Source of the DNA: an uncultured Pelagibacteraceae bacterium
Lineage (GTDB): Bacteria; Pseudomonadota; Alphaproteobacteria; Pelagibacterales; Pelagibacteraceae
DNA length: 64,000 nucleotides
Direction: 5' to 3'
Assembly: GCA_902581925.1 (NCBI GenBank)
Contig: CACHQB010000001.1
Span: 62,001-126,000 of the forward strand
Positions 50,887-62,369 of the stretch are shown here, piece by piece. A program made the translations under genes and the position numbers. Every line of letters starts with the position of its first letter. Positions within the stretch are counted from its first letter, which is position 1. The notes under the pieces are model-generated. The model worked only from the letters and a program-made list of their open reading frames with translations, did no database searches and had not been told where the DNA came from.

Positions 50887-52265
50887 CTTGTTTTACCTTT
50901 AATATAATTTTTAATTTTTTCTAAATTATTTTCAACTATATCATATTCTTCTTTTTCATTCAAAATAAACTCAAGTTCTTTTGGTAAATCAGATTTTAAA
51001 TTAATAGCTTTGGAAACAGCATCAGGAAATTTACATGGATGTGCAGTTGCTAGTACAATATTATTTCCTCTTAGGTTGTGTTTGTCGAAAGCACCATATC
51101 CAATTGCTGTGTGTGGATCTAAAACTACAGAAAATTTTTCATACACCTTTTTAATAACCTCCAAAGTCTCATTCTCACTCAGACTAGCTGATAAAAAATT
51201 TTCTCTAATTTTATTTAATTTATCATCACCAATTAAATATTTTCCATTCTCTTTAATATTCTTCATATCTAATGAAGTCTGTTTATCATCCTCATTATTA
51301 AGATCGAATATAAGTCTCTCGAAATTACTAGCTATTTGAATATCCATACTAGGTGAAATAGTTTCTGAAACCTTTTCTGCTTCATAACTACCTTTCGATA
51401 TTGCTCTATGTAAAATGTCGTTTTGATTAGTTGCAACAATTAATTTATTAATAGGCAAGCCCATTTTTTTGGCTAAATATCCAGCATAAACATCTCCAAA
51501 ATTTCCTGTTGGTACTGAAAAATTTGTTGGTTCACCTGTATTTTCAACCAATGAATAACTGTAAAAATAATAAACACTTTGAGCAATAATCCTTGCCCAA
51601 TTAATAGAGTTTACCCCTGACATTTTGATATCATTTGAAAACTGCTTATCTGCAAACATAGATTTAACCAGGTTTTGGCAATCATCAAAATTTCCCTTTA
51701 CAGCTATATTAAATACATTTTCATATTTACCTGTTGTCATTAATTTTCTTTGAACTGGTGAAACACGATTGTCTGGATGAAGCACAAAAATATTAACATT
51801 TTTTTTACCTTTAATTGCATCAATTGCTGCGGCACCAGTGTCTCCAGATGTGGCAACAACAATATTAATTTTTCGATTTTCATTGTTTAGGTAATATTCG
51901 TAAAAGTTACCTAAAAGTTGCATGGCAACATCTTTAAATGCTAGAGTTGGACCATGAAATAATTCTAATATTGTTTTGTCTCCAATCTTTATAAAATTTA
52001 CAACATTATCTTTTCTAAATGTGGAGTAAGATTTATCAATAATTTTACTCATTTCAGTTTCAGACATAAAATTACCAATAAATGGATAAACAATTTTTTT
52101 TGCTAACTCTGAATAACTAAGTTTTTTTAAGTCTCTAATTTCATTTTCCCCATATTTCACTAATGTTTCTGGAATAAATAAACCTCCATCATCGGCAAGA
52201 CCTTTAATGAAAACGTCTTTAAATTCAAAGGTTTTTGATGTGTCTCTTGTACTTACGTATCTCAT
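50883..52265 (-). CDS. thrC: Threonine synthase
   Basis: ThrC converts O-phosphohomoserine to threonine with PLP. The 460-residue protein has the long bacterial N-terminal domain (MRYVSTRDTSKTFEFKDVFIKGLADDGGLFIPE), the PLP lysine in LAFKDVAMQLLG, and VATSGDTGAAAI for cofactor binding. It lies directly after the SURF1 gene (no gap) and before the peroxiredoxin gene, on the same strand as the cytochrome oxidase cluster. Confidence 0.95.
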   Translation of the reverse strand: MRYVSTRDTSKTFEFKDVFIKGLADDGGLFIPETLVKYGENEIRDLKKLSYSELAKKIVYPFIGNFMSETEMSKIIDKSYSTFRKDNVVNFIKIGDKTILELFHGPTLAFKDVAMQLLGNFYEYYLNNENRKINIVVATSGDTGAAAIDAIKGKKNVNIFVLHPDNRVSPVQRKLMTTGKYENVFNIAVKGNFDDCQNLVKSMFADKQFSNDIKMSGVNSINWARIIAQSVYYFYSYSLVENTGEPTNFSVPTGNFGDVYAGYLAKKMGLPINKLIVATNQNDILHRAISKGSYEAEKVSETISPSMDIQIASNFERLIFDLNNEDDKQTSLDMKNIKENGKYLIGDDKLNKIRENFLSASLSENETLEVIKKVYEKFSVVLDPHTAIGYGAFDKHNLRGNNIVLATAHPCKFPDAVSKAINLKSDLPKELEFILNEKEEYDIVENNLEKIKNYIKGKTR

Positions 52266-52919
52266 TTAATAATTTTTTTTCCTAAAATATAAATATATTA
52301 AAAGAATTGAAATCGCCATAGAAAACCAAGTAATTGCGTACTTCTTATGATTATTTGAAATTTTAGCAGTAATCACTCTTGGTTTTGGAATTTTATAATC
52401 ACCGTTTAAATAAATGACATACTCTGAAAAATTTCTACCAGTAAATTTTAAAATATCTTCTCTATCCAAAGTAAACCAATAATTTTTTTCAATATCATTT
52501 TTAGGCTTGAATGTACTTGGTTTGGATTGTAGCATAAGAGTGCCGACTATTTGATTTTTATCAACTAAATTTATTTCAGGTAGGTCTTTTTTTTCAAAAG
52601 GTATCCATCCCCTATTCATTAAGTAATTTTCATCACCAATTTTTATTGGATTAATTACCTCAAATCCAGGTTTCCCTGCACCATTTAAATTGTATAAATA
52701 AATTTGTTTGTCAAAATGAATCTCTCCACTTGTCTTTATTCTAAGATAATTTTTTTTTTCAATGTTGGATAATTCCACTGGGTCGTTTTTTAAAGAATTT
52801 TCTATTTGCTCAATTAATTCTAGTTTCCAATTTAATCTATAAATTTGCCAAAACCCTAGGGAGAGAAGAGTTAAAATAATAAAATAAACAAATACTGAAA
52901 ATAGAAATTTATTCTTCAA
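52266..52919 (-). CDS. SURF1-family cytochrome oxidase assembly protein
   Basis: SURF1 proteins assist insertion of heme a into cytochrome c oxidase subunit I. The 217-residue protein has the expected membrane helices at both ends (FSVFVYFIILTLLSLGFWQIYRL and ITWFSMAISILLIYLYF), the QIYRLNWKLELIEQIE signature, and the YLMNRGWIPF motif. Its position after ctaE is the usual alphaproteobacterial order. Confidence 0.9.
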   Translation of the reverse strand: MKNKFLFSVFVYFIILTLLSLGFWQIYRLNWKLELIEQIENSLKNDPVELSNIEKKNYLRIKTSGEIHFDKQIYLYNLNGAGKPGFEVINPIKIGDENYLMNRGWIPFEKKDLPEINLVDKNQIVGTLMLQSKPSTFKPKNDIEKNYWFTLDREDILKFTGRNFSEYVIYLNGDYKIPKPRVITAKISNNHKKYAITWFSMAISILLIYLYFRKKNY

Positions 52920-52928
52920 GGATAAATA

Positions 52929-53717
52929 TTAACTTCCCCAAATATATATTGCAGCAAACAAGAAGAGCCACACTACGTCAACAAAATGCCAGTACCAAGC
53001 AGCTGCCTCAAATCCAAAATGATGATCTTTTGTGAAATGACCAAGCCTTCCTCTCCACAAACATACCGCCAAAAAAATTGTTCCTATAATCACATGAAAA
53101 CCGTGAAAACCTGTTGCCATATAAAATACTGCTCCATAAATATGGCCCGAGTATGTAAAAGTAGCATGATGATATTCATATGCTTGTAATAACGTAAAAA
53201 AGAAACCTAGTATTACTGTTAAAGTTAACCCTTGTATAAATCCTTTTCTATCATCCTCCAATAAAGAGTGATGGGCCCAAGTGACAGTTGTTCCTGATAA
53301 TAATAAAACTAAAGTATTTATCAAAGGAATGTCCCAAGGATCAAATGTTTCAATATCTTTTGGTGGCCATACATTTCCAACAAATTCATTTGGAAACAAA
53401 CTTATATCAAAGTAAGCCCAGAACCATGCAACAAAGAACATTACCTCTGAAGCAATAAATAAAGTCATTCCATATCTATGATGAATTTGAACAACAGGAG
53501 TGTGATGGCCTTGATGTTCGGCTTCAATTACAACATCTCTAAACCACATGTAAGCACCATAGATTAATAAAGCCAAACCAAGATACATCCCCCAAGAAAT
53601 ACCGTTATGCATATAAAAAATTGCGCCTATAGCTAATACTAAGCATGCAAAAGATGTATAGATTGGCCAAGGACTTGGATCAACTAAATGATAATCGTGT
53701 TTTTTTTCTGCTGACAT
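52929..53717 (-). CDS. ctaE: Cytochrome c oxidase subunit III
   Basis: Subunit III is a seven-helix membrane protein of the aa3 oxidase. Over 262 residues it has the PSPWPIYTSFACLVLAIGAI N-terminus, YGMTLFIASEVMFFVAWFWAY with the conserved Glu, TWAHHSLLE, and TGFHGFHVIIGTIFL and WYWHFVDVVWLFLF at the C-terminal end. It follows ctaG by nine bases. Confidence 0.97.
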   Translation of the reverse strand: MSAEKKHDYHLVDPSPWPIYTSFACLVLAIGAIFYMHNGISWGMYLGLALLIYGAYMWFRDVVIEAEHQGHHTPVVQIHHRYGMTLFIASEVMFFVAWFWAYFDISLFPNEFVGNVWPPKDIETFDPWDIPLINTLVLLLSGTTVTWAHHSLLEDDRKGFIQGLTLTVILGFFFTLLQAYEYHHATFTYSGHIYGAVFYMATGFHGFHVIIGTIFLAVCLWRGRLGHFTKDHHFGFEAAAWYWHFVDVVWLFLFAAIYIWGS

Positions 53718-53726
53718 TTTTCGTGA

Positions 53727-54260
53727 TTATGATTGTTTATAGTAATCTGTCGAGAAAAAAGTGTACGACATAGTTACATCTTGTAGATTTTTTGTTGTTG
53801 GATCGTTCACAAGGTCAGGGTCTAAATAAAAAGTCATTACGTAAGTTGCCTTCTGTCCAGCCTTCAACTCTTGTTTTTCAAAACAAAAACATCCTAATTT
53901 ACTGTAATATTTACCAAAACTTGCTGGTGAAACGTTAAAACTAGCTACACCATGAGTCGTTTCGTTTCCTAAATTCTCAACTTCAAATTCTATTCTGTTG
54001 ACCTGGCCAACCTTCACTTCAATCACATTTGATTTTGCTTTGAAATTCCAATCAAGATTGTTCACATTAGTATCAAACCTCACACTTACAACCTTGTCTA
54101 ACACTATTTTTGGAGCTTGTTTTGATACCTGGGTTGTTCCTCCAAAACCTGTAACTCTACAAAACAAATCGTACAAAGGCACCGCTGCAAAAGACAATCC
54201 CAACATTAGGACAAAAATGCCTGCCAAAAGTAAAGGAGTTAATGTTTTGCCTTTAATCAT
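53727..54260 (-). CDS. ctaG: Cytochrome c oxidase assembly protein CtaG (Cox11)
   Basis: CtaG delivers copper to the CuB site of subunit I. The 177-residue protein has one N-terminal membrane anchor (LLLAGIFVLMLGLSFAAVPLYDLFC, with C34) and the copper-binding C124-F-C126 motif (LGCFCFEKQEL). It overlaps the upstream small coxF-like gene by four bases (ATGA). Confidence 0.96.
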   Translation of the reverse strand: MIKGKTLTPLLLAGIFVLMLGLSFAAVPLYDLFCRVTGFGGTTQVSKQAPKIVLDKVVSVRFDTNVNNLDWNFKAKSNVIEVKVGQVNRIEFEVENLGNETTHGVASFNVSPASFGKYYSKLGCFCFEKQELKAGQKATYVMTFYLDPDLVNDPTTKNLQDVTMSYTFFSTDYYKQS

Positions 54261-54382
54261 ATCTGTCTATCAAATACTCCAACGTTATATAAGGTAAAAA
54301 CAAATAAAAATATCATAAACGCTAAAATTGCTATTGCAGTTATAATATTTTTTTTCTTTGTTTTTTTGTCAGGTGTTATCAT
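54257..54382 (-). CDS. coxF: Small CoxF-like oxidase-operon membrane protein
   Basis: A 41-codon ORF fills the gap between ctaB and ctaG. It starts ATG at 54382 and stops TGA at 54257-54259. The peptide has a basic N-terminus (ITPDKKTKKKN) followed by one membrane helix (ITAIAILAFMIFLFVFTLY) and a short tail. Both ends overlap neighbouring genes as ATGA (with the ctaB stop and the ctaG start), strong evidence that it is translated. Alphaproteobacterial oxidase operons commonly have a small single-helix CoxF at this position; the match here is by position, size and pattern, not by a conserved motif. Confidence 0.72.
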   Translation of the reverse strand: MITPDKKTKKKNIITAIAILAFMIFLFVFTLYNVGVFDRQI

Positions 54383-55290
54383 AAAATTTTATCAATTAAA
54401 AAAAGAACAAAAATTAAAAACAAATACAAAATTGAGTATCCAAAAATCGATTTAGCTTTTTTTGCATCAAATTTGTTTTTTTTAAATTTATAAAGCTCAA
54501 AACATAAATAATTATAATAAATTGTCAAAATTAACGATGGGATTAAAAAAGTTATACCCACAAAACCAATTACATAAGGCAAGACAATTACAGGTAACAT
54601 TGTTAAAGAATAAACAAATATATTTAATTTTGTGCTCTCAATACCATTGGTTAATGGAAGCATAGGAATCTTTGCCTTTTTGTAATCATCAGATTTATAC
54701 AAACTTAAAGCCCAAAAATGTGAAGGGGTCCAAAAGAATATGATCAAAAAGAAGGTAATTGGCTCAAAAGTTAAAGAATTAGTTGCAATAGTCCAACCAA
54801 TAACTGGAGGCAATGCTCCAGCGGCTCCTCCAATAACTATATTCTGTGGAGTTTTTCTCTTTAACCAAATTGTATAAACAAATACATAAAACAAAATAGT
54901 AAAAAGCAATAAGCTTGCTGATATTCTGTTTGAATAATAATCAAGTGCAATTACAGAAAAAATTGAGAGAGAAATTCCAAATACTAATGCTTGATTTCTA
55001 TTTACTTTACCCATTGGTATTGGTCTTAAACAAGTTCTTGTCATTAGAGCATCTAAATCTGACTCATACCACATATTTAAAGCCCCGGCTGCTCCTGCTC
55101 CAATTGAAACCAAAATTATCCCAATAATTGCATCTTTTGTTGAAATAATGTTTGGAGCCATTAATAACCCAACTGCACAAGTAAATATAACCAATGACAT
55201 TACTCTTGGTTTCATCAATTTAAATAATTCAGATAAATTGAAAGCGTCTTCTTGAGTTAAATTTCTATTTTTTAATTTAGACTTAATCAT
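54379..55290 (-). CDS. ctaB: Protoheme IX farnesyltransferase (heme O synthase)
   Basis: CtaB converts heme B to heme O using farnesyl diphosphate, the first step to heme A. The 303-residue membrane protein has the prenyltransferase aspartate motif (NMWYESDLDALMTRT followed by RPIP) and a second aspartate-containing loop (LYKSDDYKKAKIPMLP). About nine hydrophobic helices are visible. It uses the same isoprenoid pool as UbiA and the retinal cluster. Confidence 0.97.
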   Translation of the reverse strand: MIKSKLKNRNLTQEDAFNLSELFKLMKPRVMSLVIFTCAVGLLMAPNIISTKDAIIGIILVSIGAGAAGALNMWYESDLDALMTRTCLRPIPMGKVNRNQALVFGISLSIFSVIALDYYSNRISASLLLFTILFYVFVYTIWLKRKTPQNIVIGGAAGALPPVIGWTIATNSLTFEPITFFLIIFFWTPSHFWALSLYKSDDYKKAKIPMLPLTNGIESTKLNIFVYSLTMLPVIVLPYVIGFVGITFLIPSLILTIYYNYLCFELYKFKKNKFDAKKAKSIFGYSILYLFLIFVLFLIDKIL

Positions 55291-55323
55291 TAATTCAAAG
55301 TTAAAAAATCTTATTTGCTAAAT

Positions 55324-57775
<2,452 letters not shown>

Positions 57776-57836
57776 TTTTTTACCCTATATAGAGTGTCTT
57801 TTAAAAAAATACACTTTTACTTTTAGCGACAAAATA

Positions 57837-58535
57837 TCAATTAATGGCGTAATTTACGATCGATAAGGCAGAAATTACAGCTGTTTCAGATCTCAAGATG
57901 TTTTCGTTGATTTTAATTGGTTGAACGTCGTTAGACCTGAGAATCTCTTCCCTTTCCTCCTCAGAAAAATCTCCCTCTGGTCCTATGATTACACAAGTAG
58001 GCTTTGTGGTTAACTTTTTAATGTCAATTTTTGTATTAGAAGTGTTGAGATCAGTAAAGATTAAATCCATATCATTATTTAAAAAGCTTTTTAATTTTTG
58101 AGGATCCTCAATTGATGGAACTGTTATTCTATTTGACTGTTCAGCTGCTTCTATAATTACTTTTTCCAATCTTTCTTTATTTATTTTTCTAACAATCGTT
58201 CTTTCAAAGATAATTGGTAAAAATTTAGTTACACCAAGCTCTGTAGCTTTTTGGATCATGAAATTAAAGTAATTTGATTTAATAGGAGAGAAAGCTAGCC
58301 AGAGCTCTTTGTTATTTTCTTTCTGTCTTAATTGTTTCGTGACATTAAATTCAACTACCCTTTTTGCGATATTTAAGATTTTCGCTTCCCATTCGCCACT
58401 ACTATTAAAGAGAGAAAAAACTTCTTCCTCTTTAAGTCTCATAACTTTTGAAACATAGTGGGATTGAGATTTATCAAGTTTGTCAGTCAAATTAAGAGAT
58501 AAACTTTTTGAATAAAATAATCTAATGTTACTCAT
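57837..58535 (-). CDS. rsmE: 16S rRNA (uracil(1498)-N3)-methyltransferase
   Basis: RsmE methylates U1498 in 16S rRNA. The 232-residue SPOUT enzyme has an N-terminal PUA-like part (SLSLNLTDKLDKSQSHYVSKVMRL), KATELGVTKFLPIIFERTIV, the knot motif IIGPEGDFSEEE and the C-terminal LRSETAVISALSIV. It is divergent from the HAD gene with 16 bases between starts. Confidence 0.93.
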   Translation of the reverse strand: MSNIRLFYSKSLSLNLTDKLDKSQSHYVSKVMRLKEEEVFSLFNSSGEWEAKILNIAKRVVEFNVTKQLRQKENNKELWLAFSPIKSNYFNFMIQKATELGVTKFLPIIFERTIVRKINKERLEKVIIEAAEQSNRITVPSIEDPQKLKSFLNNDMDLIFTDLNTSNTKIDIKKLTTKPTCVIIGPEGDFSEEEREEILRSNDVQPIKINENILRSETAVISALSIVNYAIN

Positions 58536-58551
58536 ATTGATAAATTAGTTT

Positions 58552-59214
58552 ATGAAAAATATTAAAGCAATAATTTTTGATGCTTACGGCACCTTATTTG
58601 ATGTCAACTCGGCTGCTGAAAAATGTAAAGATAAAATAGGTAATAAGTGGGAAGGTTTCGCCAATTATTGGAGAACTACACAATTAGAATATACTTGGCT
58701 GAGAAGTTTAATGAGACGTCATAAGGATTTTTGGCAAGTGACAGAGGATAGTTTGGATAAATCAATGAAAGCTTATGAAATAGACACTTCTTTAAGAAAT
58801 GAATTATTAAATCTTTATAAAATTCTAACACCATTTAAAGAAGTGCCTCAAGTTTTAAAATCACTTAAAGAAAAAGATTTAACACTTGCAATTCTTTCTA
58901 ATGGTACACCTACCCTTCTTAATCAATTAGTTAAGAATAATAATTTAGAAAAGATATTTGATGATATTTTTTCAATTGAAGAAGTCGGTATTTATAAACC
59001 AGACTTTAAAGTTTACGATATACCAATAAACAAATATCAAATTCAAAAAAATGAGGTAGCTTTTTTAAGTGCAAATACGTGGGATGTTTCTGGTGGTGGA
59101 AACTATGGTTATAATTCTGTTTGGGTAAATAGAAATAATTCTACATTTGACAATCTAGATTTTGCACCAAAACATCAAATCAAGGACCTTAGTAAGTTCC
59201 TTGATATAATATAA
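58552..59214 (+). CDS. HAD-family hydrolase, haloacid dehalogenase type II-like
   Basis: This 220-residue HAD-fold protein has motif I IFDAYGTLFDV with the nucleophile Asp, motif II ILSNGTP and a later Lys-containing YKPDFKVY motif III, followed by LSANTWDVSGGGNYGYNSVWVNR in place of the acidic motif IV. This pattern is that of type II L-2-haloacid dehalogenases. A 2-haloacid or a phosphorylated metabolite are both possible substrates. A 3'-terminal stem-loop lies in its last codons. Confidence 0.83.
   Translation: MKNIKAIIFDAYGTLFDVNSAAEKCKDKIGNKWEGFANYWRTTQLEYTWLRSLMRRHKDFWQVTEDSLDKSMKAYEIDTSLRNELLNLYKILTPFKEVPQVLKSLKEKDLTLAILSNGTPTLLNQLVKNNNLEKIFDDIFSIEEVGIYKPDFKVYDIPINKYQIQKNEVAFLSANTWDVSGGGNYGYNSVWVNRNNSTFDNLDFAPKHQIKDLSKFLDII
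59179..59205 (+). other. Stem-loop at the 3' end of the HAD gene
   Basis: An eight-base perfect inverted repeat, ATCAAGGA and TCCTTGAT, encloses an 11-base loop that can form three more pairs after one mismatch. It ends nine bases before the stop of the HAD gene. No T-run follows on either strand, so it is not a clear intrinsic terminator. It might still protect or attenuate the transcript ahead of the pirin gene. Confidence 0.3.
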
Positions 59215-59234
59215 AAAATTCTTATGTACTAAAT

Positions 59235-60071
59235 ATGAAAAATATTGAAGTAAGTAAAATTATAGACCCTGTTTCAGCCTCTGATGGAGCTGGAGTAAAA
59301 TTAAAAAGAAGCATTGGTGTTGAGCCAAATTACTTTGATCCCTTTTTAATGTTAGATGAATTTGGATCAGAAAATAGTGAAGATTATATTGCAGGTTTTC
59401 CACCTCACCCTCATCGAGGAATTGAAACAGTTACTTATATGTTAGCTGGAGATTTTGAGCATAAAGACAGTACTGGTGGTGAAGGTAGAATGACTGCAGG
59501 AGATGTTCAGTGGATGAAAACAGGAAGTGGAATTATTCATTCTGAAATGCCTGCGATGAAAGAAGGTAAACTTCATGGTTTCCAATTATGGATCAATATG
59601 CCGGCTAAATTAAAAATGAGTAAGCCTGAATACATTTATATTGATGCAGATAAAATGAATGTTCATAAAGATGATTGTAAACAAATTAAAGTAATTGCTG
59701 GAAAATTTGGAAAAGCTGAAGGACCAGTAAAAGGTCATAACGTTGAGCCAGTTTATTTTGATGTAGAATTAAATAAAGGTAAAGAATTCAATTTTAAATT
59801 ACCATCTACTCACAATACGTTTATTTATTTAATTAATGGTGAAATAGAAATTGGAAAAGATAAACACGATCAAGTTAAAGATAGTACTTTAATATTACTG
59901 AGTAGAGGAGAAGATTTAATTGTTAAATCTAAATCAAATGCTAAATTTTTAGTAATTTCAGGGAAACCAATTAATGAGAAAATAGCTAGAGGAGGACCTT
60001 TTGTAATGAATACTAAAGCAGAAATCTTGCAAGCAGTTCAAGATTATCATAATGGTACATTTGTAAAATAA
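59235..60071 (+). CDS. Pirin family protein (bicupin)
   Basis: This 278-residue pirin has the metal-binding cluster of the N-terminal cupin: PPHPHRGIETVTYMLAGDFEHKDS with three His, and SGIIHSEMP with His and Glu. The pirin GDVQWMKTGSG signature is intact. Some pirins have quercetinase activity and others act as redox-sensitive partners; no specific function can be read here. It precedes the quinone oxidoreductase gene by three bases. Confidence 0.9.
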   Translation: MKNIEVSKIIDPVSASDGAGVKLKRSIGVEPNYFDPFLMLDEFGSENSEDYIAGFPPHPHRGIETVTYMLAGDFEHKDSTGGEGRMTAGDVQWMKTGSGIIHSEMPAMKEGKLHGFQLWINMPAKLKMSKPEYIYIDADKMNVHKDDCKQIKVIAGKFGKAEGPVKGHNVEPVYFDVELNKGKEFNFKLPSTHNTFIYLINGEIEIGKDKHDQVKDSTLILLSRGEDLIVKSKSNAKFLVISGKPINEKIARGGPFVMNTKAEILQAVQDYHNGTFVK

Positions 60072-60074
60072 ATT

Positions 60075-61049
60075 ATGAGAGCTGTAGAAATTAATAAAAC
60101 TGGTGGACCTGAAGTTTTAGAAGTAAAGAATATTTCTTTAGATAAACCCGGTCCTGGTCAGGTAACTATTGAACAAAAAGCTATTGGTCTTAACTACATT
60201 GATACTTATCATAGATCAGGTCTATACCCTTTAAAACTTCCCATTGGTCTTGGCTTAGAAGGTGCTGGTGTTATTACTGATGTTGGGGGGAATGTAAAAG
60301 ACTTTAAAATTGGTGATAAAATTTCTTATGCAGGTATTCCTTTAGGTTCTTACTCTTCACATAGAAATTATACAACTAAGAATTTAGTAAAAGTGCCAGA
60401 TGGTATTGATCTTGAGATAGCTGCAACTTTAATGACAAAAGGATTAACAACTTTTTATCTTTTACATAAAACTTATCCAGTTAAATCAGGGGAAACAATA
60501 TTGTTTCATGCGGCTGCTGGAGGTGTTGGTCAGATTTTTGGACAATGGGCCAAAAGCTTAGGTTGCACTGTTATAGGTACGGTTGGATCAGATGAAAAAG
60601 TAAATATAGCAAAAGAAAATGGTTACGATTATGTAATTAATTATAACAAAGAAGATTTTGCAAAAAAAGTTTTGGAAATTACTGAAGGTAAAGGTGTACC
60701 AGTTGTTTATGATGGCGTCGGTAAAGATACACTAGATGGCTCAATTGAATGTTTAGCAATAAGAGGAATGATGGTTTCATTTGGAAATGCATCTGGACCA
60801 TTGTCAGATATTAACGTCCCCAAAGTTATTCAACCAAAAGGTCTGTATCTTGTAAGACCCTCTATGCAACAATACCTTTCAACTAGAGAAGAGCTAAATG
60901 AAGCATCGAAAAAAATGTTTGAAAAAGTTATATCTGGCGAAGTAAAGATAAAAATTTTTAAAAAGTATAAATTAGATGAAGTTGTTAAAGCTCATCAAGA
61001 TCTTGAGGGAAGAAAAATTTTAGGACCAGCTGTACTAATTCCTAATTAA
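60075..61049 (+). CDS. qor: NADPH:quinone oxidoreductase (zinc-independent MDR family)
   Basis: This 324-residue medium-chain dehydrogenase without zinc ligands is of the QOR/crystallin-zeta type. It has GLNYIDTYHRSGLYPLKLPIGLGLEGAGVI at the N-terminus and the NADPH-binding HAAAGGVGQIFGQWAKSLG. The likely reaction is reduction of quinones or enones with NADPH. It overlaps the convergent DUF2721 gene by eight bases. Confidence 0.9.
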   Translation: MRAVEINKTGGPEVLEVKNISLDKPGPGQVTIEQKAIGLNYIDTYHRSGLYPLKLPIGLGLEGAGVITDVGGNVKDFKIGDKISYAGIPLGSYSSHRNYTTKNLVKVPDGIDLEIAATLMTKGLTTFYLLHKTYPVKSGETILFHAAAGGVGQIFGQWAKSLGCTVIGTVGSDEKVNIAKENGYDYVINYNKEDFAKKVLEITEGKGVPVVYDGVGKDTLDGSIECLAIRGMMVSFGNASGPLSDINVPKVIQPKGLYLVRPSMQQYLSTREELNEASKKMFEKVISGEVKIKIFKKYKLDEVVKAHQDLEGRKILGPAVLIPN

Positions 61050-61455
61050 CATCAACATCCATATCCGACATATGGAGTTTAAGAGCATTAGTTGAAATTT
61101 GAATTTCTCTAATAAAAAAAATTATAGAAATAATCATGGACAAACAACATGATCCAAAAATTACTCTTGCTAGAAACACCTCATCCAAATACAGAGCAAA
61201 AACAGTCAACATATTAAAAAGAAATCCAAAAGAGGCAAATAATATGGTCCATCTTAAAAGTGTTATTCTTCCACTTAAATTAATAAACTGTTTTTTCCAC
61301 TCTGGAGGTATATGTTTTTCATAAACATGCTCATCATGTAGCTGCCTGATTAAAATACTTAGAGAATGAAATCTATTACTATAAACAGCCATCATTAAAG
61401 GAATTGCGGGAAACATTAAAGCTGTGACTGTGTAATCTATATTCATACGAATCAA
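61042..61455 (-). CDS. DUF2721 membrane protein
   Basis: This 137-residue membrane protein of unknown function is typical of DUF2721: an N-terminal hydrophobic helix (MFPAIPLMMAVYSNRFHSL), a charged RQLHDE segment, two central helices (TILFASFGFLFNMLTVFALYL and VIFGSCCLSMIISIIFFIREI) and a short acidic tail. An ATG at 61446 could be the start instead. It is divergent from ubiA with 40 bases between starts. No function can be inferred. Confidence 0.8.
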   Translation of the reverse strand: MIRMNIDYTVTALMFPAIPLMMAVYSNRFHSLSILIRQLHDEHVYEKHIPPEWKKQFINLSGRITLLRWTILFASFGFLFNMLTVFALYLDEVFLARVIFGSCCLSMIISIIFFIREIQISTNALKLHMSDMDVDVN

Positions 61456-61495
61456 TTTGATTATGAAACTAGGCTTTGTTATTTACAAGTAAATT

Positions 61496-62362
61496 ATGAA
61501 CCAATTAAACTTATTTATTGAATTAACAAGGTTAAAAAAACCAATTGGATTTATGTTATTATTCTGGCCTTGTATTTGGGGGCTAACTTTAGTTTATGAC
61601 TTTAATTCTTCTTTAAATAATTATTTTTTTTTTAGTTTTCTTTTTTTAGTTGGTTCAATTTTGATGCGGTCAGCAGGTTGTATCGTTAATGATGTGGTTG
61701 ATAAGAATTTTGATCAAAAAGTTGAACGAACAAAAAATAGACCTATAGCATCTGGGAAAGTAACAGTGAAACTTGCTTTAATTTATTCAATTATATTATG
61801 TGGATTAGCCTTTCTGGTATTAATAAATTTTAACAAATTTACAATTTACATGGCGCTATTATCAATGCCACTAGCATTTACTTATCCTTTGATGAAAAGA
61901 ATTACATATTGGCCACAGTTGTTTTTAGGAATCACATTTAATTACGGTCTAGTCTTAGCCTGGATCTCTGTTTCGAACAGTATATCTTTAGTTTCTATAG
62001 CTTTTTATTTGGGAGCCATATTTTGGACACTCGGCTACGACACAATATATGGATTTCAAGATATTAAAGATGATGAAATTATAGGAGTAAAATCAACTTC
62101 AATTAAATTTAAGAATGATCCAAAAAAATTTTTACTATTTTGCTATTTGATTTTTATTATTTCATTAATTTTTGTAGGAATAAAGATGAATTTTAAATTT
62201 TACTATTTTATTTTTTTAACCTTACCAGCAATACAACTTTTTATTTTCCAAATTAAAAAATTAGATATCTCAAACACATTTGATTGTTTAAATAAATTTA
62301 AAAGTAATAATTTTTTAGGAATGCTCATACTAATAAATATTTTTATTGGAAAACTAATTTAG
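61496..62362 (+). CDS. ubiA: 4-hydroxybenzoate polyprenyltransferase
   Basis: UbiA attaches the polyprenyl tail to 4-hydroxybenzoate in ubiquinone synthesis. The 288-residue membrane protein has both aspartate motifs, NDVVDKNFD with RTKNRPIASGKV, and the second YDTIYGFQDIKDDEIIGVKST. The N-terminal LTRLKKPIGFMLLFWPCIWGL is typical. It is followed after seven bases by an ABC exporter gene. Confidence 0.95.
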   Translation: MNQLNLFIELTRLKKPIGFMLLFWPCIWGLTLVYDFNSSLNNYFFFSFLFLVGSILMRSAGCIVNDVVDKNFDQKVERTKNRPIASGKVTVKLALIYSIILCGLAFLVLINFNKFTIYMALLSMPLAFTYPLMKRITYWPQLFLGITFNYGLVLAWISVSNSISLVSIAFYLGAIFWTLGYDTIYGFQDIKDDEIIGVKSTSIKFKNDPKKFLLFCYLIFIISLIFVGIKMNFKFYYFIFLTLPAIQLFIFQIKKLDISNTFDCLNKFKSNNFLGMLILINIFIGKLI

Positions 62363-62369
62363 GATATTA

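Noticed and set aside
53998..54297. Plus-strand ORF over ctaG
   Set aside because: It mirrors conserved ctaG codons and resembles no protein; the gap it enters is already explained by the coxF-like gene.
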